Below the pieces are notes generated by a model. The model was not told the origin of the DNA and ran no database searches. It was given only the letters and a program-made list of their open reading frames with translations. Below, in pieces: positions 22,875 through 34,089 of a stretch of 64,000 nt of DNA. The DNA comes from Apostichopus japonicus (taxonomy: Eukaryota > Echinodermata > Holothuroidea > Aspidochirotida > Stichopodidae): positions 21,666,001-21,730,000 of the forward strand of contig NC_092569.1 of assembly GCF_037975245.1 (NCBI RefSeq), in the 5' to 3' direction. How positions within the stretch are numbered: position 1 is the first letter of the stretch; the number at the start of each line of letters is the position of its first letter. The position numbers were made by a program, and so were the translations under genes.

Positions 22875-25413
22875 TGAGCTCCTGGGTTCTATCCCTGGTG
22901 CCGGCAGATTGCTTTTGCCTCGCTCTCATACGGTCGCTTGCTTGCAGCAGGGCCTTAAATAAATTAATATAACGAGCGTTATATATCAACAGCTGCCTTG
23001 GCGTATCGCTTGAGCACTATACCTGCGCTGCGATAGGTATTTTGAGCTCCTGGGTTCGATCCCCGGTGCCGGCAGATTGATTTTGCCGCGCTCTCATACG
23101 GTCGCTTGCCTGCAGCAGGGCCTTAAAGTAATTAATAACACGAGCGTTATATATCAACAGCTGATGTGGCGTATCGCTTGAGCACTGTACCTGCGCTGCG
23201 ATAGGTATTTTGAGCTCCTGGGTTCGATCCCCGGTGCCGGCAGATTGCTTTTGCCGCGCTCTCATACGGTCGCTTGCTTGGAACAGTTGCCGCGCTCTCA
23301 TACGGTCGCTTGCCTGCAACAGGGCCTTAAAGTAATTAAAATATAACCAGCGTTATATATCAACAACTGCCGTGCCGTATCGGTTGAGCACTGTACCTGC
23401 GCTGCGATAGGTATTTTGAGCTCCTGGGTTCGATCCCCGGTGCCGGCAGATTGCTTTTGCCGCGCTCTCATACGGTCGCTTGCCTGCAACAGGGCCTTAA
23501 AGTAATTAATATAACGAGAGTTATATATCAACAGTTGCCGTGGCGTATCGGTTGAGCACTGTACCTGCGCTGCGATAGGTATATTGAGCTCCTGGGTTCT
23601 ATCCCTGGTGCCGGCAGATTGCTTTTGCCTCGCTCTCATACGGTCGCTTGCTTGCAGCAGGGCCTTAAAATAATTAATATAACGAGCGTTATATATCAAC
23701 AGCTGCCTTGGCGTATCGCTTGAGCACTATACCTGCGCTGCGATAGGTATTTTGAGCTCCTGGGTTCGATCCCCGATGCCGGCAGATTGCTTTTGCCGCA
23801 CTTTCATACGATCGCTTGATTGCAACTTGGCCTTAAATTAATTAAAATAACGAGCGTTATATACCAATAGCTGCCGTGGCCTATTAGTTGAGCACTGTAC
23901 CAGCGCTGCGATAGGTATTTTGAGCTCCTAAGTTCGATCCCCGGTGTCAGCAGATTGCTTTTGCCGCGCTCTCATACGGTCGCTTGCTTGGAACAGTTGC
24001 CGCGCTCTCATACGGTCGCTTGCCTGCAACAGGGCCTTAAAGTAATAAATATAACCAGCGTTATATATCAACAACTGCCGTGCCGTATCGGTTGAGCACT
24101 GTACCTGCGGTGCGATAGGTATTTTGAGCTCCTGGGTTCGATCCCCGGTGCCGGCAGATTGCTTTTGCCGCGCTCTCATACGGTCGCTTGCCTGCAACAG
24201 GGCCTTAAAGTAATTAATATAACGAGAGTTATATATCAACAGTTGCCGTGGCGTATCGGTTGAGCACTGTACCTGCGCTGCGATAGGTATATTGAGCTCC
24301 TGGGTTCTATCCCTGGTGCCGGCAGATTGCTTTTGCCGCGCTCTCATACGGTCGCTTGCTTGCAGCAGGGCCTTAAATAAATTAATATAACGAGCGTTAT
24401 ATATCAACAGCTGCCTTGGCGTATCGCTTGAGCACTATACCTGCGGTGCGATAGGTATTTTGAGCTCCTGGGTTCGATCCCCGGTGCCGGCAGATTGATT
24501 TTGCCGCGCTCTCATACGGTCGCTTGCCTGCAGCAGGGCCTTAAAGTAATTAATAACACGAGCGTTATATATCAACAGCTGACGTGGCGTATCGCTTGAG
24601 CACTGTACCTGCGCTGCGGTAGGTATTTTGAGCTCCTGGGTTCGATCCCCGGTGCCAGCAGATTGCTTTTGCCGCGCTCTCATACGGTCGCTTGCTTGGA
24701 ACAGTTGCCGCGCTCTCATACGGTCGCTTGCCTGCAAAAGGGCCTTAAATTAATTAAAATATAACCAGCGTTATATATCAACAACTGCCGTGCCGTATCG
24801 GTTGAGCACTGTACCTGCGCTGCGATAGGTATTTTGAGCTCCTGGGTTCGATCCCCGGTGCCGGCAGATTGCTTTTGCCGCGCTCTCATACGGTCGCTTG
24901 CCTGCAACAGGGCCTTAAAGTAATTAATATAACGAGAGTTATATATCAACAGCTGCCTTGGCGTATCGCTTGAGCACTATACCTGCGCTGCGATAGGTAT
25001 TTTGAGCTCCTGGGTTCTATCCCTGGTGCCGGCAGATTGCTTTTGCCTCGCTCTCATACGGTCGCTTGCTTGCAGCAGGGCCTTAAAATAATTAATATAA
25101 CGAGCGTTATATATCAACAGCTGCCTTGGCGTATCGCTTGAGCACTGTACCAGCGCTGCGATAGGTATTTTGAGCTCCTGGGTTCGATCCCCGCTGCCGG
25201 CAGATTGCTTTTGCCGCGCTCTCATACGGTCGCTTGCCTGCAGCAGGGCCTTAAAGTAATTAATATACACGAGCGTTATATATCAACAGCTGACGTGGCG
25301 TATCGGTTGAGCACTGTACCAGCGCTGCGATAGGTATTTTGAGCTCCTGGGTTCGATCCCCGGTGCCGGCAGATTGCTTTTGCCTCGCTCTCATACGGTC
25401 GCTTGATTGCAAC
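22579..25413 (+). repeat. ~709-bp higher-order repeat of the satellite
   Basis: A variant monomer with a 35-bp internal duplication (CGCTCTCATACGGTCGCTTG twice, joined by GGAACAG) recurs with the second half starting at 22579, 23287, 23997 and 24705, that is every 708-710 bp. This is four monomers plus 35 bp. The same marker at 19862, 20714 and 21727 is spaced 852 and 1,013 bp, so those blocks are rearranged versions. Neighbouring 709-bp units differ by scattered substitutions, so they are older than the 1,865-bp duplication. Confidence 0.8.
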
Positions 25414-26521
25414 AGGGCCTTAAAGTAATTAATATAACGAGAGTTATATATCAACAGTTGCCGTGGCGTATCGGTCGAGCACTCTAGCTGCGCTGCGATA
25501 GGTATATTGAGCTCCTGGGTTCTATCCCTGGTGCCGGCAGATTGCTTTTGCCTCGCTCTCATACGGTCGCTTGCTTGCAACAGGGCCTTAAAGTAATTAA
25601 TAACACTAGCGTTATATATCAAGAGCTGCCGTGGCGTATCGGTTGAGCACTGTACCTTCGGTGCGTTAGGTATTTTGAGCTCCTGGGTTCGATAACCGGT
25701 GCCGGCCGATTGCTTTTGCCGCGCTCTCATACGGTCGCTTGCCTGCAATATAACGAGCGTTATCATCAACAGCTGCCGTGGCGTATCGGTTGAGCACTGT
25801 ACCTGCGATAGGTATTTTGAGCTCCTGGGTTCAATCCAAGGTGCCGGCAGATTGCTTTTGCCGCGCTCTCATACGGTCGCTTGCTTGCAACAGGGCCTTA
25901 AAGTAATTAATATAAAGTACGTTATAGATCAACAGCTACCGTGGCGTATCTGTTGAGCACTGTACCTGCGGTGCGATAGGTATTTTGAGCTCCTTGGTTC
26001 GATCCCCGGTGCCGGCAGATTGCTTTTGCCGCGCTCTCATACGGTCGCTTGCCTGCAACAGGGCCTCAAAAGTAATTAATATAACGAGCGTTATATATCA
26101 ACAGCTGCCGTGGCGTATCGGTTGAGCACTGTACCCGTAGTGCGATAGGTATTTTGAGCTCCTGGGTTCGATCCCCGGTGCCAGCAGATTGCTTTTGCCG
26201 CGCTCTCATACGGTCGCTTGCTTGCAACAGGGCCTTTTGAGCTCCTGGGTTCGATCCCCGGTGCCGGCAGATTGCGTTCGCCGCGCCCTCATACGGTCGC
26301 TTGCCTGCAACAGGGCCTTAAAGCAATTAATATAACGAGCGTTATATATCAACAACTGCCGTGGCGTATCGGTTGAGCACTGTACCTGCGCTGCGATAGG
26401 TATTTTGAGCTCCTGGGTTCGATCCCCGGTGCCGGCAGATTGCTTTTGCCGCGCTCTCATACGTTCGCTTGCCTGCAACAGGGCCTTAAGGTAATTAATA
26501 TAACGAGCCTTATATATCAAC

Positions 26522-27384
26522 TAGTAAGCTTGGTTACACCCAAACTAAAGCTAGGGTTCGTTGAGCATTTTGAATGAGTGAGCGCTATTGCTCTTTATAA
26601 CCATTGTGAGTCACACCATGTGAAAAATATGTTTTTTCTACACGTGAATACGGATCATGAATTCATGACTATCAAAATGCCAAGTCTTTATCATTCAGCG
26701 AGTATTATACACTGTATAGGACATATAAATAATAAAATATAATAATAAAATAAAGCCCACGCGCAAATCACATGATGTGAATGGAGGAAGTAGCAGTAAC
26801 TGGTCAGAAAGTGTCACATTCTACTAACAGCAGTCAACAAATAACAATGTAGTTGCGTGAAGATCAAATGTAAATCCCTTGGGCGGAAAACACTTTTTTT
26901 TCACATACATGTACACTATGTTTGTTTCATACCAGTCTAGATTCTCCAATCAATTGACTGTATTACGTCATTGACTGCTGCTTCGACCTGCATGGTTGTC
27001 ATTGTCGGCAGTTTCATCTGTTTCTGGCTCATACATATAGGATTGTGTGTCTCCCTGAGGTGGAAATTCGAAATCATCATCCCTTTCCTCTTCAGACTGT
27101 GGAATATTATCCGATTCTGAGCCGTCTGTCTCAACCTCTCCTCCCTCTGTCTCCCCTTGTCTCCCCCTCTGTGACCCCTCTTCTCCTAGCTCTCTTCATC
27201 CTTTGATCTCCACTCCTACTTCTCTTTGTCCTTCTGCAGTTTACTTTACCTTCTTCCCTAAATCATCTCTTTGTTCCTCTACAGTTTATCTCCTACCTCT
27301 CTTCATCTCCCATGTTGGTTTCTTTCTTCTCCACATCCTTTGTCTACGAATCCTCTTACATCAATCTCTTCTGTGCTCACCCTG
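26522..27384. other. non-coding, pyrimidine-rich 3' part
   Basis: The satellite stops at about 26521. No gene is recognised. From about 27130 the + strand is strongly pyrimidine-rich (CTCTCCTCCCTCTGTCTCCC). Similar composition lies next to the Penelope-like coding end at about 41100-41160 on the other strand, so this may be element-derived. Confidence 0.45.
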
Positions 27385-27500
27385 CTCATTGACTTGTCTG
27401 TAGTCTGTGTATGTAATTGTCCCATGTAGTTTATGTTACTTGTCATTCAGCCTCTGAAGAAGATACTGCTAGGATTGGAACGTCAGGTTTACTTACTTTT
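27385..27500 (+). mobile_element. Penelope-like element terminal-region fragment (undisrupted counterpart of 41600-42000)
   Basis: TTGTCATTCAGCCTCTGAAG then AAGATACTGCTAGGATTGGA and ACGTCAGG matches sequence around 41600-42000, where a MITE interrupts the same site. The word CTGAAGA...GGAACGTC resembles the hammerhead-ribozyme core reported in the terminal repeats of Penelope-like elements (CUGANGA...GAAA), but with a GGAA in place of GAAA. Family assignment rests on that motif and on the GIY-YIG coding remnant next to the other copy. Confidence 0.5.
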
Positions 27501-30500
27501 ACATATGCTTTTATTAGGGATAGTAGTTGTAGTAGCCTCGTAGATTCATTCGATAATTTGGATTTACTATGAAGGATTACAAGATACATTGTAGATTGAA
27601 AGTTGTTCATGGTTTTTGATTAGTCACCACACGTTAAGACACCGCTTTAAGTAAAAAAATCGGGTCCATCGATGTGGTCCCATAAAGCATATGTAATTAA
27701 CAATATGAAAAGCGAAGGTTCATTCTGCCATGAACTGGGACTAGTGGTATGTGTATGTTGACATAAGTCAACAGCTGGGCACCATCCATCAACTATCAAC
27801 CATGTCACCCAGGAATTCAGCGACGATATCCCATCAGAAATATACTGGTCCAAATCAGAGAGCAGTATTGGGTGTGAGGTGCAATGGGCGATGAGTGACA
27901 AAAATGGTTGCTACAGGCCATCGAATTCTCGGGAAAGGGAAATCGTTCCTCCCCTCAAACATACCAAATGAAATTGTTACTCTGAAACTGTAGAAATTAG
28001 TTTTATTTCCCACATGCTCATATCCACACACGAGCAACAGTGTACACAACCCTCAAAGGAGCACTCAATGCAACAAAAGCAATGCATTCAGCACAAATGC
28101 TGTGTGAGATTCTAAACACAAAATATACAATCAACACAGGATTAGAAACATCCCTCTCTAATTCTAATGAGGCATGTTCTTTTTGCTAGCATTCGGCCTA
28201 GGATATCCCGCAGAAGTATTCTTGAATCCATGACCTTACGATAGACAGCTAAAGCTTATGAAGGCATGACCTAACAAACTAAGCCTAACGCTAAATGAAT
28301 CGCTATATCCTTGGCTTAAATAGCAGTTGGCCTATTGTACAAATTCTGTGATTTACTCACGTACTTACACCTAGCCTATGTTTACACATCCTCCCAAATG
28401 ATTTTGATATGCCTAAATACATTTCGGTAAGCCATTTTGCTCCCCCCCCCCCCCAAAAAAACGGTAATTTCCGCTGACAATAACAAATTTGGTGCGCGGA
28501 CACCACTGTTTCTTGTTAGCGGAAAGTACCGTGTGCGGAGAAAACGGTACCCTAATGCAGTATACCTATAGCCTACAGTTACCCATCCACAAGCCTTGTT
28601 GTATATGCCCTGAACTCGTTAGTAAGGCCTAAATAGTAACTGGTATTACCAAGACAGTGCTAGCAACAAAGTAGCCTACGGCATGGAGCTATAGCCTCAA
28701 GTATACTGACACTACGTACATTACTCGTTAGGCCTTCAACGATTGGCTTACAGTAACTCGATTTACGTCTAAAGGCTATTGAAGTGTAGGCCTAGCCAGG
28801 ACTCGTGGAGGGTCAATGCACAAAGTACGGTTCTACAGCCAACAACAGGTGTACTGTAGCCCAAGATAATGTACAGAAGGTATAACGTTGGAACTGAGAC
28901 TGAGAGTGGTAGCAAGTGCCAGGTTCGGCAAAGACAAATAGTCAACAATAAAGACTAAATCCAAAATTAACTCTAAATATCTAGTAAAACAATGAAACGA
29001 TTATTTTACTGACTTTTCTAGATGAATCAAGATTCTTTGTCCCGATCAAAGACAAATTAGCTAGACAGGAAGACAGCCACTTTTGGGCAATGTCCTTTAA
29101 AGTACCGTTGCTCATTCACGGACGACTCTTTTTCTAATGCCCAGCGAATGCGACTCCAAAACAAGCTCATAAAATGGATGTACGTTAGATCGTGGGTGAA
29201 TGTCGGTTTGGCAGTATATTCCGCCCGTAACCCCTGTCACCGTAACCTAGTACAAACTGTTCTAGTTTCTTTAGCAAAGGTCTCTCTGGATTTTCAGTCT
29301 ATTTGATCTCTCAGGACCCTAACCGACTTATATCAAGTCTTCTTTTCAATTGTAATATTGTGACGAGCCCGGCTCCTCCGATAGTAAAACTATATCGGGA
29401 CTCGCGATAGAAAGGTACTGGGATATCTTGATGCCGTATTTATGCTTCTTCAGGAGATGTCTCGAACGGGCGAAAACAATGAGTTCACAGAAAAACAATT
29501 TGACAAGATCGGATTTGATTAGTGATTCGGTATAATTTCTTCTCTGTCGATTCTCTTAACAAATAAAACTAAATTACAATGATTTGACTTGACTTGACTC
29601 CGTCAATTAAGCAATTAGGAGTGATGAACTTTCGGCGGAGTGATAAATTTGCTGACCAAGTGGAGAATCTTTCGGCCCCATGCCCTTTTATACCATACTT
29701 CTATAAAATCCCTCTGCGCATAATCAGTAGGCAGCCAATAACCTGACCATCCTGTATTAGCTTAACGATATAAAAATAAGTGCGCTGGCACTGATCTGCC
29801 CTGATTGGTTGGGAGTTTGGAAGTCCATCCCCCTTTCTATGGAAACTTCCATACCACGTGAGAGAACCTTCTCGAATGTTCCACAGACATAAAAGAATCT
29901 ATTTTGGGAAAAGGCCCTGTACCAAGATTCAATAAGATAGTTAAAAACTTCTCGTGGGAAAACTGAATCCATGACCTAGATAAATACATAAGAGGCCTGT
30001 AAGGTGTCTCGATGGAGTGTTTCGGTAACATCAAAGAGATGGTATCACTATTTCATAACACATTGTTAGTGTTCTGAGATTGTTGTACTGGCGAGGCCAA
30101 GTTTCACATGCCGATCCGTTCCTGTTTCTAAACCCACACTTAATTAATTAATTAACGTCCGAATCTGCTGACTAACCCCATGGAGTTGCTAACAACTCCA
30201 TGGTCACCCGTACATATATTTTTTTCACAGGAATGGGTCGTCGTTTCTTTTTGGAGGTATTGCACAATCTCTTTGTAGTTTAAGAGAGTGCTCGGTGGAC
30301 ATTTGGCTAGTCAGCTGGGTTACCTACTCAATTAGACTGGCTATGTCATAGTTATGACAGCCTCCACCGTAGTAAGTTGCCGAAGGCTTTGTTTACAGGC
30401 TAGAGGCGGGCACAACTTCGTTAAGTCTTAAATCTAGTGGGTGGGCTTCCACATGTTGCATTGTAGGTGCACTTTCCTAAAGAAGAACAGTTGTCAGTCA

Positions 30501-31441
30501 TATTGATATAAGATTGTACATAAAGTAATGTAGTATAGAGCTATATCCCCATCATATCACTTTAATCATGTGCTGCAATGCCTCTTTGTCTTACGAGTAA
30601 CTATTTACTTCCTGTTCCGAGTTTATTCATCCCTCACTCACATCATAGTCGTACAAGTCCCCTTTGTCTTAACTCCATGAAATATTCATCCTTACCCACA
30701 GATGACAACCTGTTGCATCTCATGTGCATAAAATGTGTTTAGCGTAGCCCTCTTCTATGTGCCTTAGTAATTATAAGTTAAAGGGTCTGTGACCAAGAGT
30801 TTATGTCACAGAGAGGTTATCGCCTCTTCTCAGGAAGTTGTAATGACTTAAGTACTGTAGTTTCTTAGTGTGAAGAAGAACTAGCATTCCAGACATCAGA
30901 GCGTGCAATTTTCAGATATACTATCCAGGATCTGCCCCCCCCCCCCCCAGCAGCAATATTATCATCACAGAATAAATAAAGTTTATGTTCTACCATTTTA
31001 TCCATGTCTGGAGTTCTCCTTTTCTGCTGTTAATTCTACTTATTTAATTACGAAGCCCTGAACGAATTGAGCCGGAGCACCTCAACGAGAGATGTCAACG
31101 CGAGTAAGTAATTTTCTTTAATAGAGGGAGACATTCACAATGGCGTATGTTATCGGTGATTCTTCAAAGACCGTATCTGATCAAACATTTCCTTGTAGAG
31201 GAAGCTCGCTCATCCAAGATAATGATCAGTGCAACATAAAGGGGAAGGGGTAAAGTGTGGAAGGAATTCTAAATTATATCCGACTGAGTTTGATATGGGT
31301 ATGAACCATTAGGAAAGGGCCAAGTACAGTAGGTGTTTCTGTATAAAGAGGGTTTAAAAATGGGTACATCGGGGTATGGCCCTTCATGTGGTTGAAGCCG
31401 ACTCCCAGGTAGGTTTGTCTGGGAGTTCTCAACAGGATAAA
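27501..31441. other. long non-coding stretch
   Basis: No convincing coding region on either strand. Open frames are at most 84 codons and lack domains. Homopolymer C runs lie near 28441 and 30937. Unique-looking sequence, so introns or distal regulatory DNA of genes outside the window are possible, but nothing shows it directly. Confidence 0.45.

Positions 31442-31444
<3 letters not shown>

Positions 31445-31479
<35 letters not shown>
31445..31479. repeat. (AT)n microsatellite
   Basis: Uninterrupted AT dinucleotide run of about 35 bp. Confidence 0.95.
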
Positions 31480-31480
<1 letters not shown>

Positions 31481-32309
31481 GTCAAAGTGAGAATTTTCCA
31501 CTTTCAACTGTTTATCCCATGGCTATGACCATCAGAGAGAAGTTATGAACGTAACAAAATCTTGTACATTTAATAAACCAAGAGTACTCGAAAAATATTC
31601 TGATCAAAAAAAGACAAGTACTCAGATTTTAGAATAATATACTCTGTTGTACATTACACTTCCCACAATAAAATTTAGTGCAGCTGTAAAATTCTGTGAA
31701 CATCGATTGTTCAAGTTGCAGGCCTACTTCAAATCCCTTTTCCGACCGAGACATCATGCCGCGGATGGAAGACAGCCTGAACTGAGTTGTCAGACTGTCC
31801 GGTCTATTGCCGGACATCTCCCATCACCGGGTTCTAGGGCGACAGTACCCGCTCCCCTTCACTTTTATTTGGGAAAACATTTGGTAGAAGTTGAACACTA
31901 ACTGTTCCATATATTTATGAAAAACTCCGTGTTCAATAAGTAGCGATATTGTTAATGTTAAGCCTATATATAGGTCTACGTTAGTTGTTTGTAGTTCAAT
32001 TTATTATCTTATCTTGTCTAATACATAAGATAATTGAACTGGAAAACCAATTAACTATTCATAGTTTCAGTGAATATTTTGACAATGATTAATGTTAGCG
32101 TCAACAACTTTGGACCTGCCCATGATACTTATACATTCTCCCGACAAACTAAGCTAAGATCTCTTCTTGTTTACTCCAGCATGATCCCTCTCCTTCCTTG
32201 CTCGTTGCAATACCAAACAAGTTCAGTCACAACGAAGAAATCCACAACCATTCGTATACCCCGAGCAAACCCCCCGTCATATCAGTACATTTGTTAGTAC
32301 AGTACGTGC
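31480..32309. other. non-coding, left flank of the TRIM duplication block
   Basis: No recognised gene. The GC-richer patch at 31730-31860 gives short open frames on both strands without a domain. At about 32310 homology to 54600 begins. Confidence 0.4.
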
Positions 32310-33081
32310 AAGATGCCTCAATCCTCCCTCTCTTTCCTATCAAAACTCTAAACAAAACTTGATTAATACAATGCTCTGCAATATGACAGATATGACATAG
32401 TAATCAAATAATATTCAACTTAATTCTCTACTATATCTCATTTCCGTCCTACTTTTTCACTTTTCATTTCCTCATCTAATGTTCGTTCCCTTGCTTAGCT
32501 GAGAACAGGCTCTTCTCTCCCGATCCACATCTTCAAACCTTATTCCTCCCTTCTCATCTTCCATCTCTCTCTCTCTTTCCACTTTTTTTCCACCCGCTTT
32601 TCCTGACTTTCTCTTTGCCAAAAGATCGAATCATAAAAAAGAATATAGTAACATACAGAAAACTGAACAAAAAATCCTGGAGCATCCGTTTCCACCCTCT
32701 TAATAAAATAATTTACTATATTCCAAACTATCAAGCTATACGGTTGCGCTAGCACACCTATTTTAAGGATGACCCCACTATCATATAGTTTTTCGAACAG
32801 GGTTATACCTATAGTAAATATGGAAATCACCGTGTTCTAAAAATGAAAGCAGTAAATAATTAATCATACGGTTTAGCTGTTTTTGGTTTTAAGATATCAT
32901 CTATCTTTGTCTAATAGGTTTTGCTTAAGATAACGATAAATGTAGGCTGGCTTCAACAAAGTCCATCTCTATATGTCTCTCAGAATTCACAGAGAATTGG
33001 GATATCACTGTTAAAGATCCATATCTTGTTTCGCGAATATGGTGGGTGGAAAAACAGTATTTTTTTTAGAATCCAAATTCT

Positions 33082-33333
33082 GTATGTATGTATGTATTTG
33101 TATGTATTTTAGATCCTCCTGCAAGCAGGAACGCGAAGAAGACTCATTAGCTTATCAAAGCCGCAAGCTGACCGAAGTCAGTCTCTTACATTCATATTAA
33201 ACGTCCATGAGTATGAATTGTCAATTGTCAACAACTCAGCTGTAAGTAGACGACATACATTAATCTTGGAGTGACTCGAACCGGGGACCGTTTGATAGGA
33301 AGGCACCGGCGTTAACCACTGAGCTAAAACTCC
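33082..33333 (-). mobile_element. tRNA-derived SINE
   Basis: On the - strand the head starts at 33333 with GGAGTTTTAGCTCAGTGGTT, with A box TAGCTCAGTGG and B box GGTTCGAGTCAC (one base off). A body of about 170 bp follows, and a (CATA)n-type tail is seen as TGTATGTATGTATGTATTTG on the + strand. It is also present at 55381-55613, so it was inserted before the segmental duplication. The tRNA-like 5' part is only partly foldable (5 of 7 acceptor pairs), so it is not a tRNA gene. Confidence 0.8.
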
Positions 33334-34089
33334 ACAATTCTATTTATTAAACCTGAATATATTTTCCAGCAGATATATGCAAGTTGTAGGGAGTCAATCC
33401 TCTGCCTTCCTTATGACGAATTGATGTATATAAAGGCATTAGCCTACATTTTGTTTGCAGATTTTGTACGCGTTGCTGTTAGCAACAAAATGGATTTGTG
33501 GAATTGATATGTTCATTAATTTAGGAAACCTAGCTGACATTGTGCTTCCAATTTCATGTTTTGCTTCCCCTTATGGCTGTTGACTTAAGAACAAGTAGAA
33601 ACAGTTTATTATTAACATTATTCTATATAACGAATTGTCGTACTATCGGTGTGCAAGCTTAATTGGAGAGAAGAGATACAGTCTGGGAGCTGGGGAACAA
33701 TTAGGGATCGGGAGAGGGGGTCGGGGTGGACATGAGATCAAAAATGTTTTTCTTCCGAAAAAAGAAAGACAAGAAAGAAGGTCCGCGGTTACTCTGCAGT
33801 GACCGAATATAGCAAATATTACCGTACAAATTGCGTGAATATTTCTCTACTATTTGGGTGAATGTATGTAAACACAACATGACTAGTCGTGTTTTTTAAT
33901 CAGCTGAATCATGGAGAGATGAGCTGAACGGGAAAAGAGGATTAGAATTACAATTTATGAAAGAATACAAGACAAAATAACTTTTGTTTAGAAGGATTGT
34001 TGCTGCTCAATTGATTACATTGGAAACCGGAGTCGATACTCGTCCCCTCTTATACCATATCATCATGAAGGTCATATTATAAACGTACC

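Larger units (their letters stand above)
18583..26521 (+). repeat. tRNA-derived 168-bp satellite, about 47 monomers
   Basis: Monomers start with GCTGCCGTGGCGTATCGGTT at 18585, 18753, 18921 and so on, with a period of about 168 bp to 26521. Each holds a Pol III A box (TGGCGTATCGG), a near-perfect B box (GGTTCGATCCC) and a tRNA-like cloverleaf. The acceptor is GCTGCCG/TGCCGGC (6 of 7 paired), the anticodon stem GTACC/GGTAT and the T stem CTGGG/CCCGG. About 10 nt past the tRNA-like 3' end is TTTT, a minimal Pol III terminator. The remaining ~75 bp include CGCTCTCATACGGTCGCTTG, GCAACAGGGCCTTAAAGTAA and an 8-bp-stem palindrome ATATAACGAGCGTTATAT. Because 168 is divisible by three, the - strand shows repetitive open frames (K-A-L-L-Q-A-S-D-R-M), which are artefacts of the repeat. 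The anticodon loop lacks U33 and most copies have a 5-nt loop insertion, so these are not working tRNA genes. Confidence 0.93.

Noticed and set aside
18580-26520. Many - strand open frames with K-A-L-L-Q-A-S-D-R-M-R-A-R-Q-K-Q-S repeats as a repetitive protein family
   Set aside because: They are the satellite read in reverse. The period of 168 is divisible by three, frames break at every indel, and the same DNA is tRNA-like on the other strand.
18583-26521. A CRISPR array or a cluster of working tRNA genes
   Set aside because: There are no unique spacers between short repeats. The tRNA-like units lack U33, most have a 12-nt anticodon loop, and the acceptor stem has a mismatch.
28435-28460. 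Homopolymer C and G runs as biological signals
   Set aside because: Runs of 10-14 C or G occur at several places (28441, 30937, 40982, 49737 and in the MITEs). They are probably slippage tracts of uncertain length in the assembly.
33271-33333. A true tRNA gene on the - strand
   Set aside because: A and B boxes are good, but the acceptor pairs only 5 of 7, the anticodon arm does not fold, and a SINE body and tail follow. It is a SINE head.
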